22,713 nucleotides of DNA from JAUVYV01 sp964585535. GTDB taxonomy: Bacteria; Planctomycetota; Phycisphaerae; Sedimentisphaerales; Anaerobacaceae. Position numbers and translations under genes: made by a program. Shown here piece by piece: positions 15,389 to 22,713 of the stretch. The first letter of the stretch is position 1, and every line of letters begins with the position of its first letter. The DNA is taken from the NCBI GenBank assembly GCA_964585535.1, contig CAZPDW010000014.1:1-22713 (forward strand), given 5' to 3'. The notes below the pieces were generated by a model, which saw only the letters and a program-made list of their open reading frames with translations, did no database searches and was not told the DNA's origin.

Positions 15389-15775
15389 TTATTGCTCATT
15401 CGTACCTCGCCCCTCAGCCGGCAAGCTCGCCATCGCACCTGGAACGTCCGCGTATATCTCGAATATCTTCGTAAGGCGAGTTATCTTGAACACCTCGTAT
15501 ATCCGGGGGCTTATATTACACAGTCGCAGTTGGCCGTCTTGTTCGTAAACCTTTTTACTGACTCTGATTAGAAGCCCTAATGCCGCCGATGACAAAAACT
15601 GCACCTTCTGGAAATCCAGCACCAAATTCACCTTCTCGCTGTGCCCGACCACGCTCATCAACGCCTCCTGGAGCTCCTGGATATCCCGCTCCTCGAGTAT
15701 TTTTTCATCGGCGAATGTAACTATCGTTGCAGCCCCTGAATATTCAACGTTTACTTTTGGTTTGATAGGCGCCAT
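15389..15775 (-). CDS. STAS anti-sigma factor antagonist (SpoIIAA/RsbV-like)
   Basis: A 128-aa single STAS domain. The phospho-acceptor loop reads FLSSAALGLL (60-69), with S62 or S63 as the site that the adjacent RsbW-like kinase would phosphorylate; VNLVLDFQKVQ just before it is the central strand. ATG 15775 was chosen over ATG 15781 because AGGGG lies six bases before it, whereas the longer start abuts that site. It is the first gene of the STAS/kinase/amidase/GAF-like set. Confidence 0.88.
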   Translation of the reverse strand: MAPIKPKVNVEYSGAATIVTFADEKILEERDIQELQEALMSVVGHSEKVNLVLDFQKVQFLSSAALGLLIRVSKKVYEQDGQLRLCNISPRIYEVFKITRLTKIFEIYADVPGAMASLPAEGRGTNEQ

Positions 15776-15829
15776 ATACATCCCCTGTAAACCTTAATTA
15801 GCAAAGTTCTGCAATACTGCCGATGCGAC

Positions 15830-15858
15830 AGAATACCAGAATTTTCTCTGCCCGGCAA
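15830..15858 (-). promoter_or_regulatory. Candidate promoter of the STAS set
   Basis: On the minus strand, TTGCCG (15858-15853) and TATTCT (15835-15830) are exactly 17 bases apart. The start of transcription would be near 15823, about 48 bases before ATG 15775. Confidence 0.5.
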
Positions 15859-16052
15859 AATTTTTTTTGGTTTTTTTCGCTGTTTCTGAACGGATTCCCT
15901 TAATTCCAAAACTATTTTGCAAAATTTCTAAATTCTATATATTTTTCAAGGAAAAATGCTTGCCTTTTATTTTTTGCACTGCACAATGTAATCAAATATT
16001 TCGAGGTTTCTTTATCCTCGGCACACTCTGATGTCCATACCCGGTTCATTAG

Positions 16053-16105
16053 AAACGTTAGTCGTGCGTGTGTGCACGATGTTGAAACTATACTTAGTAA
16101 CGTTT
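16053..16105 (+). promoter_or_regulatory. Rrf2 gene promoter with nested inverted repeats
   Basis: An outer dyad AAACGTTA (16053-16060) and TAACGTTT (16098-16105) encloses an inner dyad TCGTGC (16062-16067) and GCACGA (16074-16079). A good -10 box, TATACT (16089-16094), lies between inner and outer right arms, and the -35 position is poor and overlaps the inner dyad. The arrangement suggests that binding there controls transcription; autoregulation by the Rrf2 protein is a reasonable guess from the family. Confidence 0.5.
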
Positions 16106-16122
16106 TTTTCAAGGAGACTAAA

Positions 16123-16518
16123 ATGAAAATTAGTAGGTCAACGGGCTACGCAATTCTTGCCGCCGGCTACATTGCGAAGCACCAAAAGGACGGGATTATT
16201 CTCTCTCAGAGTATATCCAAAGCGTACAAGATACCCCTGGAATACCTGCTTAAAATCCTCCAGCAGCTTGTCAGGGCAAACATCCTGAGAAGTAAGAGAG
16301 GCCCGCGTGGCGGCTTCCAGCTCGCTCGAACCACAAACAAAATCACTATGCTCGATATCATCGAAGCAGTGGACGGCCCTATGGTAAGTCAGCTTAATCT
16401 CGCCGAGCACGCAAAGAGAGAAAAATTCAGCGGCAAGGCCGAGAAGGCATACGCCCAGGGCCTCGCTCAGGCAAGAAATGTCTATAAGAAGACAAAGCTC
16501 TCGGCTCTGATGAGCTGA
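16123..16518 (+). CDS. Rrf2-family transcription regulator without cysteines
   Basis: A 131-aa winged-helix regulator. It begins with MKISRSTGYAILAAGYIA, the typical Rrf2 opening, followed by the recognition region IPLEYLLKILQQLVRANIL and the wing SKRGPRGGFQLAR. The IscR/NsrR-type cysteines that bind an iron-sulfur cluster are absent: the protein contains no Cys. It therefore probably senses something else, as CymR-type members do. ATG 16123 has AAGGAG with six-base spacing; the longer frame from 16072 has no such site. Confidence 0.88.
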   Translation: MKISRSTGYAILAAGYIAKHQKDGIILSQSISKAYKIPLEYLLKILQQLVRANILRSKRGPRGGFQLARTTNKITMLDIIEAVDGPMVSQLNLAEHAKREKFSGKAEKAYAQGLAQARNVYKKTKLSALMS

Positions 16519-16562
16519 CCGCCGGCCCGGCAGGGGAAAATGTAACCGGAAAAACACTACTC

Positions 16563-16621
16563 GCAGGGGCCGTTCGTGCAGTATATGCCTGAATACGCAT
16601 ACTGAACGGGACGGCCCCTGC
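16563..16621. repeat. Long hairpin between the Rrf2 and MazG-like genes
   Basis: An 11-bp perfect outer stem (GCAGGGGCCGT at 16563-16573, ACGGCCCCTGC at 16611-16621) continues through an internal loop into a second stem (CAGTATATGC with GCATACTG, two bases bulged). Only four T follow, after AAACC, so it is at best a weak intrinsic terminator for the Rrf2 gene. The size and symmetry also fit a REP-like mobile palindrome. Confidence 0.6.
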
Positions 16622-16653
16622 AAACCTTTTGTTATGCGCATCTTTACGACAAA

Positions 16654-16923
16654 ATGAAAATTGCCGAATTCCAGCGGTTAATCTCTCGAAAGTACGAAAA
16701 ACGTGACCGACAAAGGGGAATCCCCGCAACCTTTATGTGGTTCATCGAGGAAGTCGGCGAGCTTGCCACCGCCCTGGCAAAAGACGATACCGAGAACAAA
16801 AAGGAAGAATTCGCCGATGTTTTCGCCTGGCTCTGTACCCTTGCAAATATAGCCGACATCGACCTCGAAAAGGCCTGTGAAAAATACACCAAAAACCGCG
16901 TCAGGGGATTCAAGCCAAAATAG
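16654..16923 (+). CDS. MazG-like nucleotide pyrophosphohydrolase
   Basis: An 89-aa single-domain, all-alpha protein. It shows the metal-binding EEVGELATAL (32-41) and EEFADVFAWL pattern of the MazG/dUTPase-like superfamily, which hydrolyses nucleoside triphosphates to monophosphates and pyrophosphate. The length fits the short MazG-like group. The start ATG has no clear ribosome site. A weak GGGG/CCCC stem followed by seven T (16930-16936) lies at its end and may terminate it. Which nucleotide it acts on cannot be told. Confidence 0.82.
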   Translation: MKIAEFQRLISRKYEKRDRQRGIPATFMWFIEEVGELATALAKDDTENKKEEFADVFAWLCTLANIADIDLEKACEKYTKNRVRGFKPK

Positions 16924-16982
16924 CCCCGCTTTTTTTCACCTGAGGAAGATACAGGCCCGGCAAAAATCCGGACGGACCAAAG

Positions 16983-19040
16983 TTACACCACCCGGCCCTC
17001 GTCGCCTACCTCGTCGGGAAGCTGAACGTCACCGGCGGCGCTCGCAGCCAACAACGCCCTGTATAGACACCACCCAAGGCCGCCTATTATTATCAACGTC
17101 ACCACGCCAAGGATTATGTAAGAAGTGCCGGTCAGCTCGGTGTGAATGTGCGGCTGCGCCTGCCCGGCGTGGACATCGCCGGTCAGCCCATTCAGCGTTA
17201 TCGCCATACACATACTCACATTCATCACCCCTGCTATCCCGGCCCATCTGGCAAACCACGACGGCCTGACGCCCGAACCGCTGTACCTGTCCAGAATATA
17301 ACTGCTCAGAACTATCGCCGCTATTCCACCCGATGACAGCGCCCACACAACTACATGCCCGGGCCGGGATGCCACGTTCAAAACAATTACTAAACCGGCG
17401 ATGCAAAGCACCGCCGCCGCAAGCGCGGTCATACCACCCAGCGTACCCTTTATTACCGAAACACCCTCTCTGGGCCGCACCCCTTCGATTTCCGCACGAC
17501 CCTTGACCATGCTGAACACTATCGCAAGAACCGGCGCCGCAGCCACTACCGCAAGACCGACACAGTTCGGCAGTATCCATTGGCCGCCCGGCGTCCTTAA
17601 AAAGCCGCCCTCGCTGTTGATGTCGTCAAAAAACTGCCAGAAAAACAGTGTTCCCAGGACCACCGGAACCACCACGCGAATCAGGTATTCCCACCACCTG
17701 CCCAGCGCCCAGTCGCTTCGGCTGTTCGCGTGACGGCGAAGCGTGCCGATACCCCAGAGCCAGCCAAGAACGACGCACTCGAGCAGCCCCATAAACGATA
17801 TGCCCCACGTTCCGTTGACGAATCCGTCGATTGTCCCCAGCCAGTTGAACCCGCCCTGCGTAATGTAAATCAATCCGAGCGCCAGCCCCACCACAGTTAT
17901 CACGGGCAGCACGATAACCCGGCGCCATCCCGTTTTGTCAACGATACTCGCCAAAATCGCCTCGGTTATCGAAAACGCCGAATCTATCCCCAAAGTCACA
18001 AGCGCAAAAAAGAACACAAAACTGAACCACGCCGAATAAGGAAGCTGCGCCAGTGCATAGGGAAACGCCACGAATGCAAGCGAAGGCCCGGTTTCGACGA
18101 CCTTATCAACGGTTACGGGATTGCCCGCCTGCTGCGTCACAAATGCCATCGCCCCGAGCGTCGCAAAAACCGCCAGGCCTGCAACGAAACTCGTCCCGAA
18201 GTCCGCTATGCTTATTATCACCGCGTTGTTGTTCAAATCGCTCTTGCGGTGAAGAAAACTCGCGTATGTAATCATTATCCCGTAAGCCAGGCTCAGTGAA
18301 AAAAACACCTGCCCAAACGCATATCGCCACGTGACCGGACTGGCAAGCTGCGACCACTCCGGGTCGAGATAATACGCAAGCCCCTGCATACTGCCCTGAA
18401 GCGTCATCCCCCGCACGGTCAGTATCAGCAGCATCAGCCAGGGAAGCGGCACCGTCAGCCATACTATTTTGCCTACGAGCTTCACGCCCCTGAATATGCA
18501 CAAATACATCGCCACCCACGTAATTACCAGGGGCACAACCAGGTTCAGCCTTATCGCGCCGAGAGCCGTGCCCTGCCTGAACCCAAGGTACGTATCAAAA
18601 AAGAAATGCTTGGCGTTGACGACGCCCTCCATACCCCTGCCCGACCAGGGCAGCTCACCGCCGTTGAATATCCCCTCGATGCTGTACCACAAAAAGCTGA
18701 AGCAATACGCCAATATCACCGGATAGTAGGTGATAATAACGAACGCTAAAATAACGCTCCACCAGCCCACCAACTCAAAGCGTTTGTGCGCGTGCCTGAA
18801 GGCGTTCGGCGCCGCCCGCTGAGTGTAATGGCCGATGCTGAACTCCAGAATCATCACCGGAATTCCCACCACGAACAACGCGATGATATAAGGAATCAAA
18901 AACGCCCCGCCCCCGAAGCTGTAAAGCTTGTAAGGAAAGCCCCACAGGTTGCCTAAGCCCACCGCCGAGCCGACCGCCGCCAACACGAATGCCCCGCGAG
19001 TGCCCCAGCTTTCTCTCTGCTCTTCCAAAAGCTCTGTCAT
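16983..19040 (-). CDS. NSS-family sodium-dependent transporter with C-terminal extension
   Basis: A 685-aa polytopic protein of the neurotransmitter:sodium symporter (SLC6/LeuT) family, which imports amino acids or related solutes with sodium. The signature GSAVGLGNLWGFPYKLYSFGGGAF region spans 24-47, including the unwound TM1 sodium and substrate site (N31). The core accounts for roughly the first 520 residues. Beyond the usual bacterial length there are about three more hydrophobic helices (from about 540) and a His-containing loop (HAGQAQPHIH) before the last helix. ATG 19040 begins 7 bases after the stop of an amidohydrolase-like gene, so both are probably one operon. Substrate unknown. 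Confidence 0.87.
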   Translation of the reverse strand: MTELLEEQRESWGTRGAFVLAAVGSAVGLGNLWGFPYKLYSFGGGAFLIPYIIALFVVGIPVMILEFSIGHYTQRAAPNAFRHAHKRFELVGWWSVILAFVIITYYPVILAYCFSFLWYSIEGIFNGGELPWSGRGMEGVVNAKHFFFDTYLGFRQGTALGAIRLNLVVPLVITWVAMYLCIFRGVKLVGKIVWLTVPLPWLMLLILTVRGMTLQGSMQGLAYYLDPEWSQLASPVTWRYAFGQVFFSLSLAYGIMITYASFLHRKSDLNNNAVIISIADFGTSFVAGLAVFATLGAMAFVTQQAGNPVTVDKVVETGPSLAFVAFPYALAQLPYSAWFSFVFFFALVTLGIDSAFSITEAILASIVDKTGWRRVIVLPVITVVGLALGLIYITQGGFNWLGTIDGFVNGTWGISFMGLLECVVLGWLWGIGTLRRHANSRSDWALGRWWEYLIRVVVPVVLGTLFFWQFFDDINSEGGFLRTPGGQWILPNCVGLAVVAAAPVLAIVFSMVKGRAEIEGVRPREGVSVIKGTLGGMTALAAAVLCIAGLVIVLNVASRPGHVVVWALSSGGIAAIVLSSYILDRYSGSGVRPSWFARWAGIAGVMNVSMCMAITLNGLTGDVHAGQAQPHIHTELTGTSYIILGVVTLIIIGGLGWCLYRALLAASAAGDVQLPDEVGDEGRVV

Positions 19041-19047
19041 TCTGCGC

Positions 19048-19824
19048 TTACTCCGCCGCCAGCAGCTTCAGTGTATCGCGCTCGATAACGTTGCGAATGG
19101 CGCCGCGGGGGACCGTGGGCAAGTTCGCCTCGCCCAACAGCTTATTAAACCCCAGAAGCGCCTCGATGCACTCGCCGGCGCTCGCCGCCGGGAAACCGCT
19201 GCCGAACAGGAGCTTGTCCATTACACCTTCCTCGTGCGCTCCGACCACCACGTTGTAAATCTCCCAGACCTTCCCGGGCCTTATCGTCAAATCCGCATAG
19301 ACATTCTTATGCTTACTCACAAGCCAGAGCGTCTGCTTGTAAAAGGGCATCCCCATATTCCCGACCACAATTTTCAACCCCCCGAATTTCCTCGCAATCT
19401 CGTCCAGAAGTTCAGGCCTCGAATACTCCAGAACAGCGTCAGGCCCAGTCGCTATATTATGAAAGAATACCGGCAGAGAAAGCTCCTGGGCAGACTCGTA
19501 CAGACGCATCGCCCTGCTGTGGGCGGGATGAAACCCACACCGCGAGCAGTACACAACTATCCCCCTGAGACCGTACTTTTCCCTCAATGCGGCGATATTT
19601 TTCTGCCCCACCGCATCCTGTGTCGGGTCCACTAAGCCGAAGCCGGCCATCTTATCGGCGTGCCTGTCCACGTACTCGCCCAGTCGCCTGTTCACATCCC
19701 CGCTGTTGCCCTCAGCCGGCGCCAGCACTACACAGGCATCAACCGGCTCAGCCGCCTCTGTATGCGCCGATTCGTCAAACTTGCCCGCATCGAAGCTTAT
19801 GTGAGTATGGCAGTCAACTATCAT
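19048..19824 (-). CDS. Amidohydrolase_2-family protein with missing metal ligands
   Basis: A 258-aa TIM-barrel protein of the amidohydrolase-2 (metal-dependent hydrolase or decarboxylase) type. The opening CHTH (5-8; H6, H8) and the strand-5 His (FFHN, H122) are kept. Two later positions differ from the family: IVVGNMG has Asn156 where a His is usual, and FGSGFP has Gly210 where the catalytic Asp of FGSDxP is usual. Each is a one-base difference from the expected codon. Activity may be lost or changed. It is the first gene ahead of the NSS transporter, so it may handle or sense the transported compound (inference). Confidence 0.78.
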   Translation of the reverse strand: MIVDCHTHISFDAGKFDESAHTEAAEPVDACVVLAPAEGNSGDVNRRLGEYVDRHADKMAGFGLVDPTQDAVGQKNIAALREKYGLRGIVVYCSRCGFHPAHSRAMRLYESAQELSLPVFFHNIATGPDAVLEYSRPELLDEIARKFGGLKIVVGNMGMPFYKQTLWLVSKHKNVYADLTIRPGKVWEIYNVVVGAHEEGVMDKLLFGSGFPAASAGECIEALLGFNKLLGEANLPTVPRGAIRNVIERDTLKLLAAE

Positions 19825-19853
19825 ATCCTGAACCCTTCAATTTCCATCCCGAT

Positions 19854-19882
19854 ACGCTACCCGCTCAAAAAACCACCGTCAA
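19854..19882 (-). promoter_or_regulatory. Candidate promoter of the amidohydrolase/NSS pair
   Basis: On the minus strand, TTGACG (19882-19877) is followed after 17 bases by TAGCGT (19859-19854). The -35 box is nearly perfect but the -10 box is weak, so this is a tentative call. Confidence 0.35.
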
Positions 19883-19894
19883 GAACATTTATTC

Positions 19895-19921
19895 GTACCA
19901 CGGGCATCCTGCCCGTGCTAC
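19895..19921. repeat. Perfect short palindrome in a divergent gap
   Basis: CACGGGCA (19899-19906), TCC loop, TGCCCGTG (19910-19917): an 8-bp stem with a three-base loop, extended by GTA/TAC across one mismatch. It lies between divergent genes, upstream of both, so it cannot be a terminator. The form is that of REP-like or similar dispersed palindromes. Confidence 0.55.
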
Positions 19922-19939
19922 AATACGCAGCGAAAAATT

Positions 19940-20359
19940 ATGGATTGTCCCGTCTGCAAAAATGCGATGATTACCCTCGAATTAGCCGAGGTCGAAATTG
20001 ACTACTGCACCGCCTGTGGCGGCATCTGGCTCGATGCCGGTGAGCTTGAACAGCTCCTCGACGACCCGCAGAAATCAAAACAGCTCATCGGTTCCTTCCA
20101 CCCCGACCCGACCTGCAAAGAAAACCTTAGAAAATGCCCCATCTGCGACAAAAAAATGCAAAAGGTGATTGTCGGCTCAGAAAAACCCGTCCTGCTAATA
20201 GACCGATGCAGAAAAGGCGATGGCCTGTGGCTCGACGCCGGTGAGCTGCAGAGCATCATCGACCGCGCTCAGCTCGATACCGAAAATAAAATTAAAAAAC
20301 TTCTCGCCGACATCTTCGGCCATTCACCGAAGTCGGAGCAAAGGGAACAAAGACGATGA
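19940..20359 (+). CDS. Tandem zf-TFIIB-type zinc-ribbon protein
   Basis: A 139-aa protein with two zf-TFIIB-like repeats. The first is CPVC (3-6) with CTAC (23-26) then GGIWLDAGELEQLL; the second is CPIC (66-69) with C90 then GDGLWLDAGELQSII. In the second repeat the position often held by His (GHGLW) is Asp94, so its metal site is incomplete. These small proteins are widespread and of unknown role, probably metal-binding. The stop overlaps the ATG of the next gene (ATGA), so the two are translationally coupled. Confidence 0.8.
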   Translation: MDCPVCKNAMITLELAEVEIDYCTACGGIWLDAGELEQLLDDPQKSKQLIGSFHPDPTCKENLRKCPICDKKMQKVIVGSEKPVLLIDRCRKGDGLWLDAGELQSIIDRAQLDTENKIKKLLADIFGHSPKSEQREQRR

Positions 20360-21471
20360 AACTTGCTTTTATCTCGCTCGCGGTTATCCTGCTGTCGTAC
20401 TGCAATCCGGCGTCTGCAAACGGAGACAAAAAAATGGCCATCGAAAAACTGCCCTTCGGAAAAACAAATGACGGCCAAGATGTCTATCAATATGTCCTTA
20501 CTAACTCAATCGGCCTGAAGGCCGAAATTTTAACCTACGGCGGCATCGTAAAATCACTCTACGTACCGGACCGAAACGGAAAACTCGCCGACGTCGTCCT
20601 CGGCTTCGATAATCTCAGGGACTATCTCGAACGAAATCCATTTTTCGGCGCAATCGTCGGCCGCTATGCCAACCGCATCGCGAACGCAAAGTTCACACTC
20701 AACGGAACCGAATACACGCTCGCGAAAAACAACGGCCCGAACCACCTGCACGGCGGCATCAGGGGCTTTGACAAAGTCGTCTGGAACGATGAGGTTATAG
20801 AAACCGGCGGCGGGCCCGCACTGCGGCTGACGTATTTAAGCAAGGACGGCGAAGAGGGCTACCCCGGCAACCTGAACGTTACCGTCACCTACACGCTGAC
20901 AAAGGAAAACGAGCTCAAAATCAATTACCGGGCCGTTACCGACAAAACCACCGTCCTCAATCTCACAAACCACAGCTACTTCAATCTCGCGGGTGTCGGC
21001 TCCGGCGACGTCCTCGGCCATGTCCTCACACTCAACGCCGATAATTTTACCCCGGTTGACGATGGGCTTATTCCGACCGGTGAGATAAAACCCGTTGGGG
21101 ATACGCCGATGGACTTCACAAAACCAAAGTCAATCGGCTCGCGCATCGGCCGGCTAAAAGGCGGCTACGACCACAACTACTGCATAAACAACCGCGACGG
21201 CTCGCTCACTCTCGCCGCAGCCGTTTATGAACCCAAAACCGGCCGGGTTATGGAAGTTCTCACCACTCAGCCCGGCATCCAGCTCTATACCGCAAACTTT
21301 CTCAACGGCTCACTCGAAGGCAAAGGAGCCGTCTATGATAAACACGCCGCTTTCTGCCTCGAAACGCAGCACTACCCCGACTCGCCGAACAAACCCAATT
21401 TCCCCTCAACCGAATTGCAGCCGGGCCGGAAATACGACCAGACAACCGTATTCAAATTCTCAACCCGGTGA
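20356..21471 (+). CDS. galM: Aldose 1-epimerase (galactose mutarotase), exported
   Basis: A 371-aa GalM-type mutarotase that interconverts alpha and beta anomers of sugars. It begins with a Sec signal (LAVILLS...NPASA, about 1-21), so it works in the periplasm rather than the cytoplasm. Family landmarks are clear: TYGGIVKSLYVPDR, GRYANRIANAKF, NNGPNHLHGG, LTNHSYFNL with the catalytic His, and CLETQHYPDSPN with the catalytic Glu. It starts within the end of the zinc-ribbon gene. Linkage to a DUF6786-like lipoprotein suggests a periplasmic sugar-handling set. Confidence 0.9.
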   Translation: MKLAFISLAVILLSYCNPASANGDKKMAIEKLPFGKTNDGQDVYQYVLTNSIGLKAEILTYGGIVKSLYVPDRNGKLADVVLGFDNLRDYLERNPFFGAIVGRYANRIANAKFTLNGTEYTLAKNNGPNHLHGGIRGFDKVVWNDEVIETGGGPALRLTYLSKDGEEGYPGNLNVTVTYTLTKENELKINYRAVTDKTTVLNLTNHSYFNLAGVGSGDVLGHVLTLNADNFTPVDDGLIPTGEIKPVGDTPMDFTKPKSIGSRIGRLKGGYDHNYCINNRDGSLTLAAAVYEPKTGRVMEVLTTQPGIQLYTANFLNGSLEGKGAVYDKHAAFCLETQHYPDSPNKPNFPSTELQPGRKYDQTTVFKFSTR

Positions 21472-21505
21472 ACCTGATACAAAAAAATATGTAAGGTGAA
21501 AAAAA

Positions 21506-22713
21506 ATGGCTGTTTTACTTAAGAGATTTACACTTCTGACCTGTCTTTTACTTACGGGATGTACGCAGATGAACAACGGCGCTGCAAAATTTGGTGAAGA
21601 CCTCAACTTTCTCAAAAAGCACACCGCCGTCGTCGTCCTCTCCGACAAAGCCGGCAGCGCACAAATCGCCCTGGCGCCCGCCTACCAGGGCCGGGTTATG
21701 ACAAGCACCGCCCAGGGGCTCGACGGCATCAGCTTCGGCTGGATAAATAAAAAGCTCATCGCCTCCGGCAAAACCCAAAAACACATGAACGCCTTCGGCG
21801 GCGAAGAACGTTTCTGGATGGGCCCCGAGGGCGGCCAGTTCGCACTCTACTTCGCCCCGGGTGCGGCCTTCGACTTCGACCACTGGCAGGTCCCGCCCGT
21901 CATCGACACTGAACCCTTCGAGCTTGTATCGAAAACCGCCGACAAAGCCGTATTCACCAAGACCTGTACACTGCAAAATTATTCCGAAACAAAATTCGAT
22001 ATCAAAATCGACAGAACCGTCCGGCTGCTCAGCAGAAACTCCGCCGCCAAAAAGCTCAAAATCAACCTGCCCGATTCCGTCGATGCCGTCGCATACGAAA
22101 CGCTCAGTAAAATTACAAACACCGGCCGAAAAAAATGGACCAAAAAAACGGGCCTGCTGTCCATCTGGATACTCAGTATGTTCAACCCGTCGCCCGAAAC
22201 GACCGTTGTCATCGGCTTCGAGCCGGGCCCGGAATCCGAACTCGGCGCCAAGGTCAACGACAGCTATTTCGGCAAAGTACCGCCGGAACGGCTCGTAGTA
22301 AAAGACGACCGGCTCTTCTTCAAGGCCGACGGGAAATACCGAAGCAAAATCGGCCTGTCGCCGCTGCGGGCAAAGCCGGTCTTCGGAAGCTACGACGCCA
22401 AAAACAACGTCCTTACAATCATCCAGTACTCAAAACCAAAAGGCATAACCGACTACGTCAACTCGATGTGGCAAATCCAGGACAAGCCCTTCGCCGGCGA
22501 CGTCATCAACTCCTACAACGACGGCCCGAACGAAGCAGGCGACATTATGGGCCCATTTTACGAAATTGAAAGCTCCTCGCCGGCACTCGAACTGGCTCCC
22601 GGCCGGGCTGTCTCCCACACTCACCGCGTCTTCCACTTCGCCGGGGCCGAACCCGAGCTAAACAAAATCGCCGTCGAAACACTCGACGTAACTCTCGACG
22701 AAATCAAAAACGC
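21506..22713 (+). CDS. DUF6786-like lipoprotein, cut by the window edge
   Basis: The frame is open from ATG 21506 to the last base (402 codons seen). It starts with a lipoprotein signal ending in LLTGC (15-19). AAGGTG lies about eight bases upstream. It then shows AYQGRVMTSTAQGLDGISFGWIN and FGGEERFWMGPEGGQF in a beta-sandwich-like pattern, and near the end SYNDGP and GPFYEIESSSPA, features I associate with DUF6786, a family of unknown function with a mutarotase-like fold. The gap to galM is 34 bases, so they are likely co-transcribed. The C-terminus is missing. Confidence 0.7.
   Translation, partial: MAVLLKRFTLLTCLLLTGCTQMNNGAAKFGEDLNFLKKHTAVVVLSDKAGSAQIALAPAYQGRVMTSTAQGLDGISFGWINKKLIASGKTQKHMNAFGGEERFWMGPEGGQFALYFAPGAAFDFDHWQVPPVIDTEPFELVSKTADKAVFTKTCTLQNYSETKFDIKIDRTVRLLSRNSAAKKLKINLPDSVDAVAYETLSKITNTGRKKWTKKTGLLSIWILSMFNPSPETTVVIGFEPGPESELGAKVNDSYFGKVPPERLVVKDDRLFFKADGKYRSKIGLSPLRAKPVFGSYDAKNNVLTIIQYSKPKGITDYVNSMWQIQDKPFAGDVINSYNDGPNEAGDIMGPFYEIESSSPALELAPGRAVSHTHRVFHFAGAEPELNKIAVETLDVTLDEIKN

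Larger units (their letters stand above)
15776..16122. other. AT-rich divergent intergenic region
   Basis: A 347-base region, clearly richer in A/T than the genes, between the divergent STAS and Rrf2 genes. It contains the candidate promoter of the STAS set, the Rrf2 promoter with nested dyads, and a further plus-strand promoter-like pair TTGCAA (15917-15922) and TATTTT (15940-15945), 17 bases apart. That pair precedes an 11-codon frame starting at ATG 15956 (MLAFYFLHCTM). Nothing supports translation of the frame except AAGG four bases upstream. No RNA gene was recognised. Confidence 0.55.

Noticed and set aside
15956..15991. Eleven-codon plus-strand frame (MLAFYFLHCTM) after a promoter-like pair
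   Set aside because: A leader peptide is conceivable, but there is no run of control codons, attenuator hairpin or nearby target to support it.
15912..16112. Minus-strand frame of 66 codons in the AT-rich region upstream of Rrf2
   Set aside because: It needs a TTG start without a ribosome site and covers the Rrf2 promoter; no homology is recognisable.
16904..16936. Intrinsic terminator after the MazG-like gene
   Set aside because: Seven T are present, but the only stem found is GGGG/CCCC with a long loop and lies partly in the coding region; too weak for a separate feature.

Overview
The window looks like chromosomal DNA from an anaerobic planctomycete of the Phycisphaerae type. The evidence is indirect: lipoprotein and Sec signals of a diderm cell, a PQQ-like propeller protein opening with the motif WPQWRGPNGSG that is common in planctomycetes, a dockerin-like tail (GDGVVDMLDFTLLARKWL), a GH10-like protein, a tandem zf-TFIIB protein, and a Re-citrate-synthase-like enzyme of a type known from strict anaerobes. 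No rRNA, tRNA, CRISPR array, transposase or phage gene was seen.

Left part (1-7.9 kb). A tight plus-strand set encodes a YdjC/ChbG deacetylase, a polyprenyl-phosphate-type GT2 glycosyltransferase and a membrane-anchored DSP-fold protein. It runs head-on into a minus-strand operon of Re-citrate-synthase-like enzyme, HAD hydrolase, threonine synthase (thrC) and an ArnT-like glycosyltransferase. Deacetylase + GT2 + ArnT-like is the gene set of the NaxD/FlmF2/FlmK and Lgm pathways, which put an amino sugar on lipid A. The DSP-like member has Gly at the catalytic Cys position.

Middle (7.9-13.4 kb). A PQQ-like propeller protein has about 260 residues of membrane domain inserted inside its first blade. 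A decayed dockerin tail lies upstream of it. An LpxR-family lipid A deacylase is divergent from a GH10-like protein that lacks the usual acid/base Glu, and a ComEA-like helix-hairpin-helix protein follows. Two kinds of lipid A modification enzyme therefore lie within 11 kb.

Right part (13.4-22.7 kb). A minus-strand set encodes a STAS antagonist, an RsbW-like kinase, a lipoprotein peptidoglycan amidase and a GAF-like protein. It is divergent from a cysteine-free Rrf2 regulator with a nested dyad in its promoter region. Then come a MazG-like protein, an NSS transporter with an extra C-terminal membrane domain downstream of a metal-ligand-poor amidohydrolase, and a plus-strand run of tandem zinc ribbon, periplasmic aldose 1-epimerase (galM) and a DUF6786-like lipoprotein cut by the window edge.

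Base composition changes near 13.4 kb. To the left the plus strand is G-rich in hand-counted 60-base lines; to the right it is C-rich, including for genes on the opposite strand. This is the pattern expected where replication forks meet, or at a rearrangement or assembly junction.
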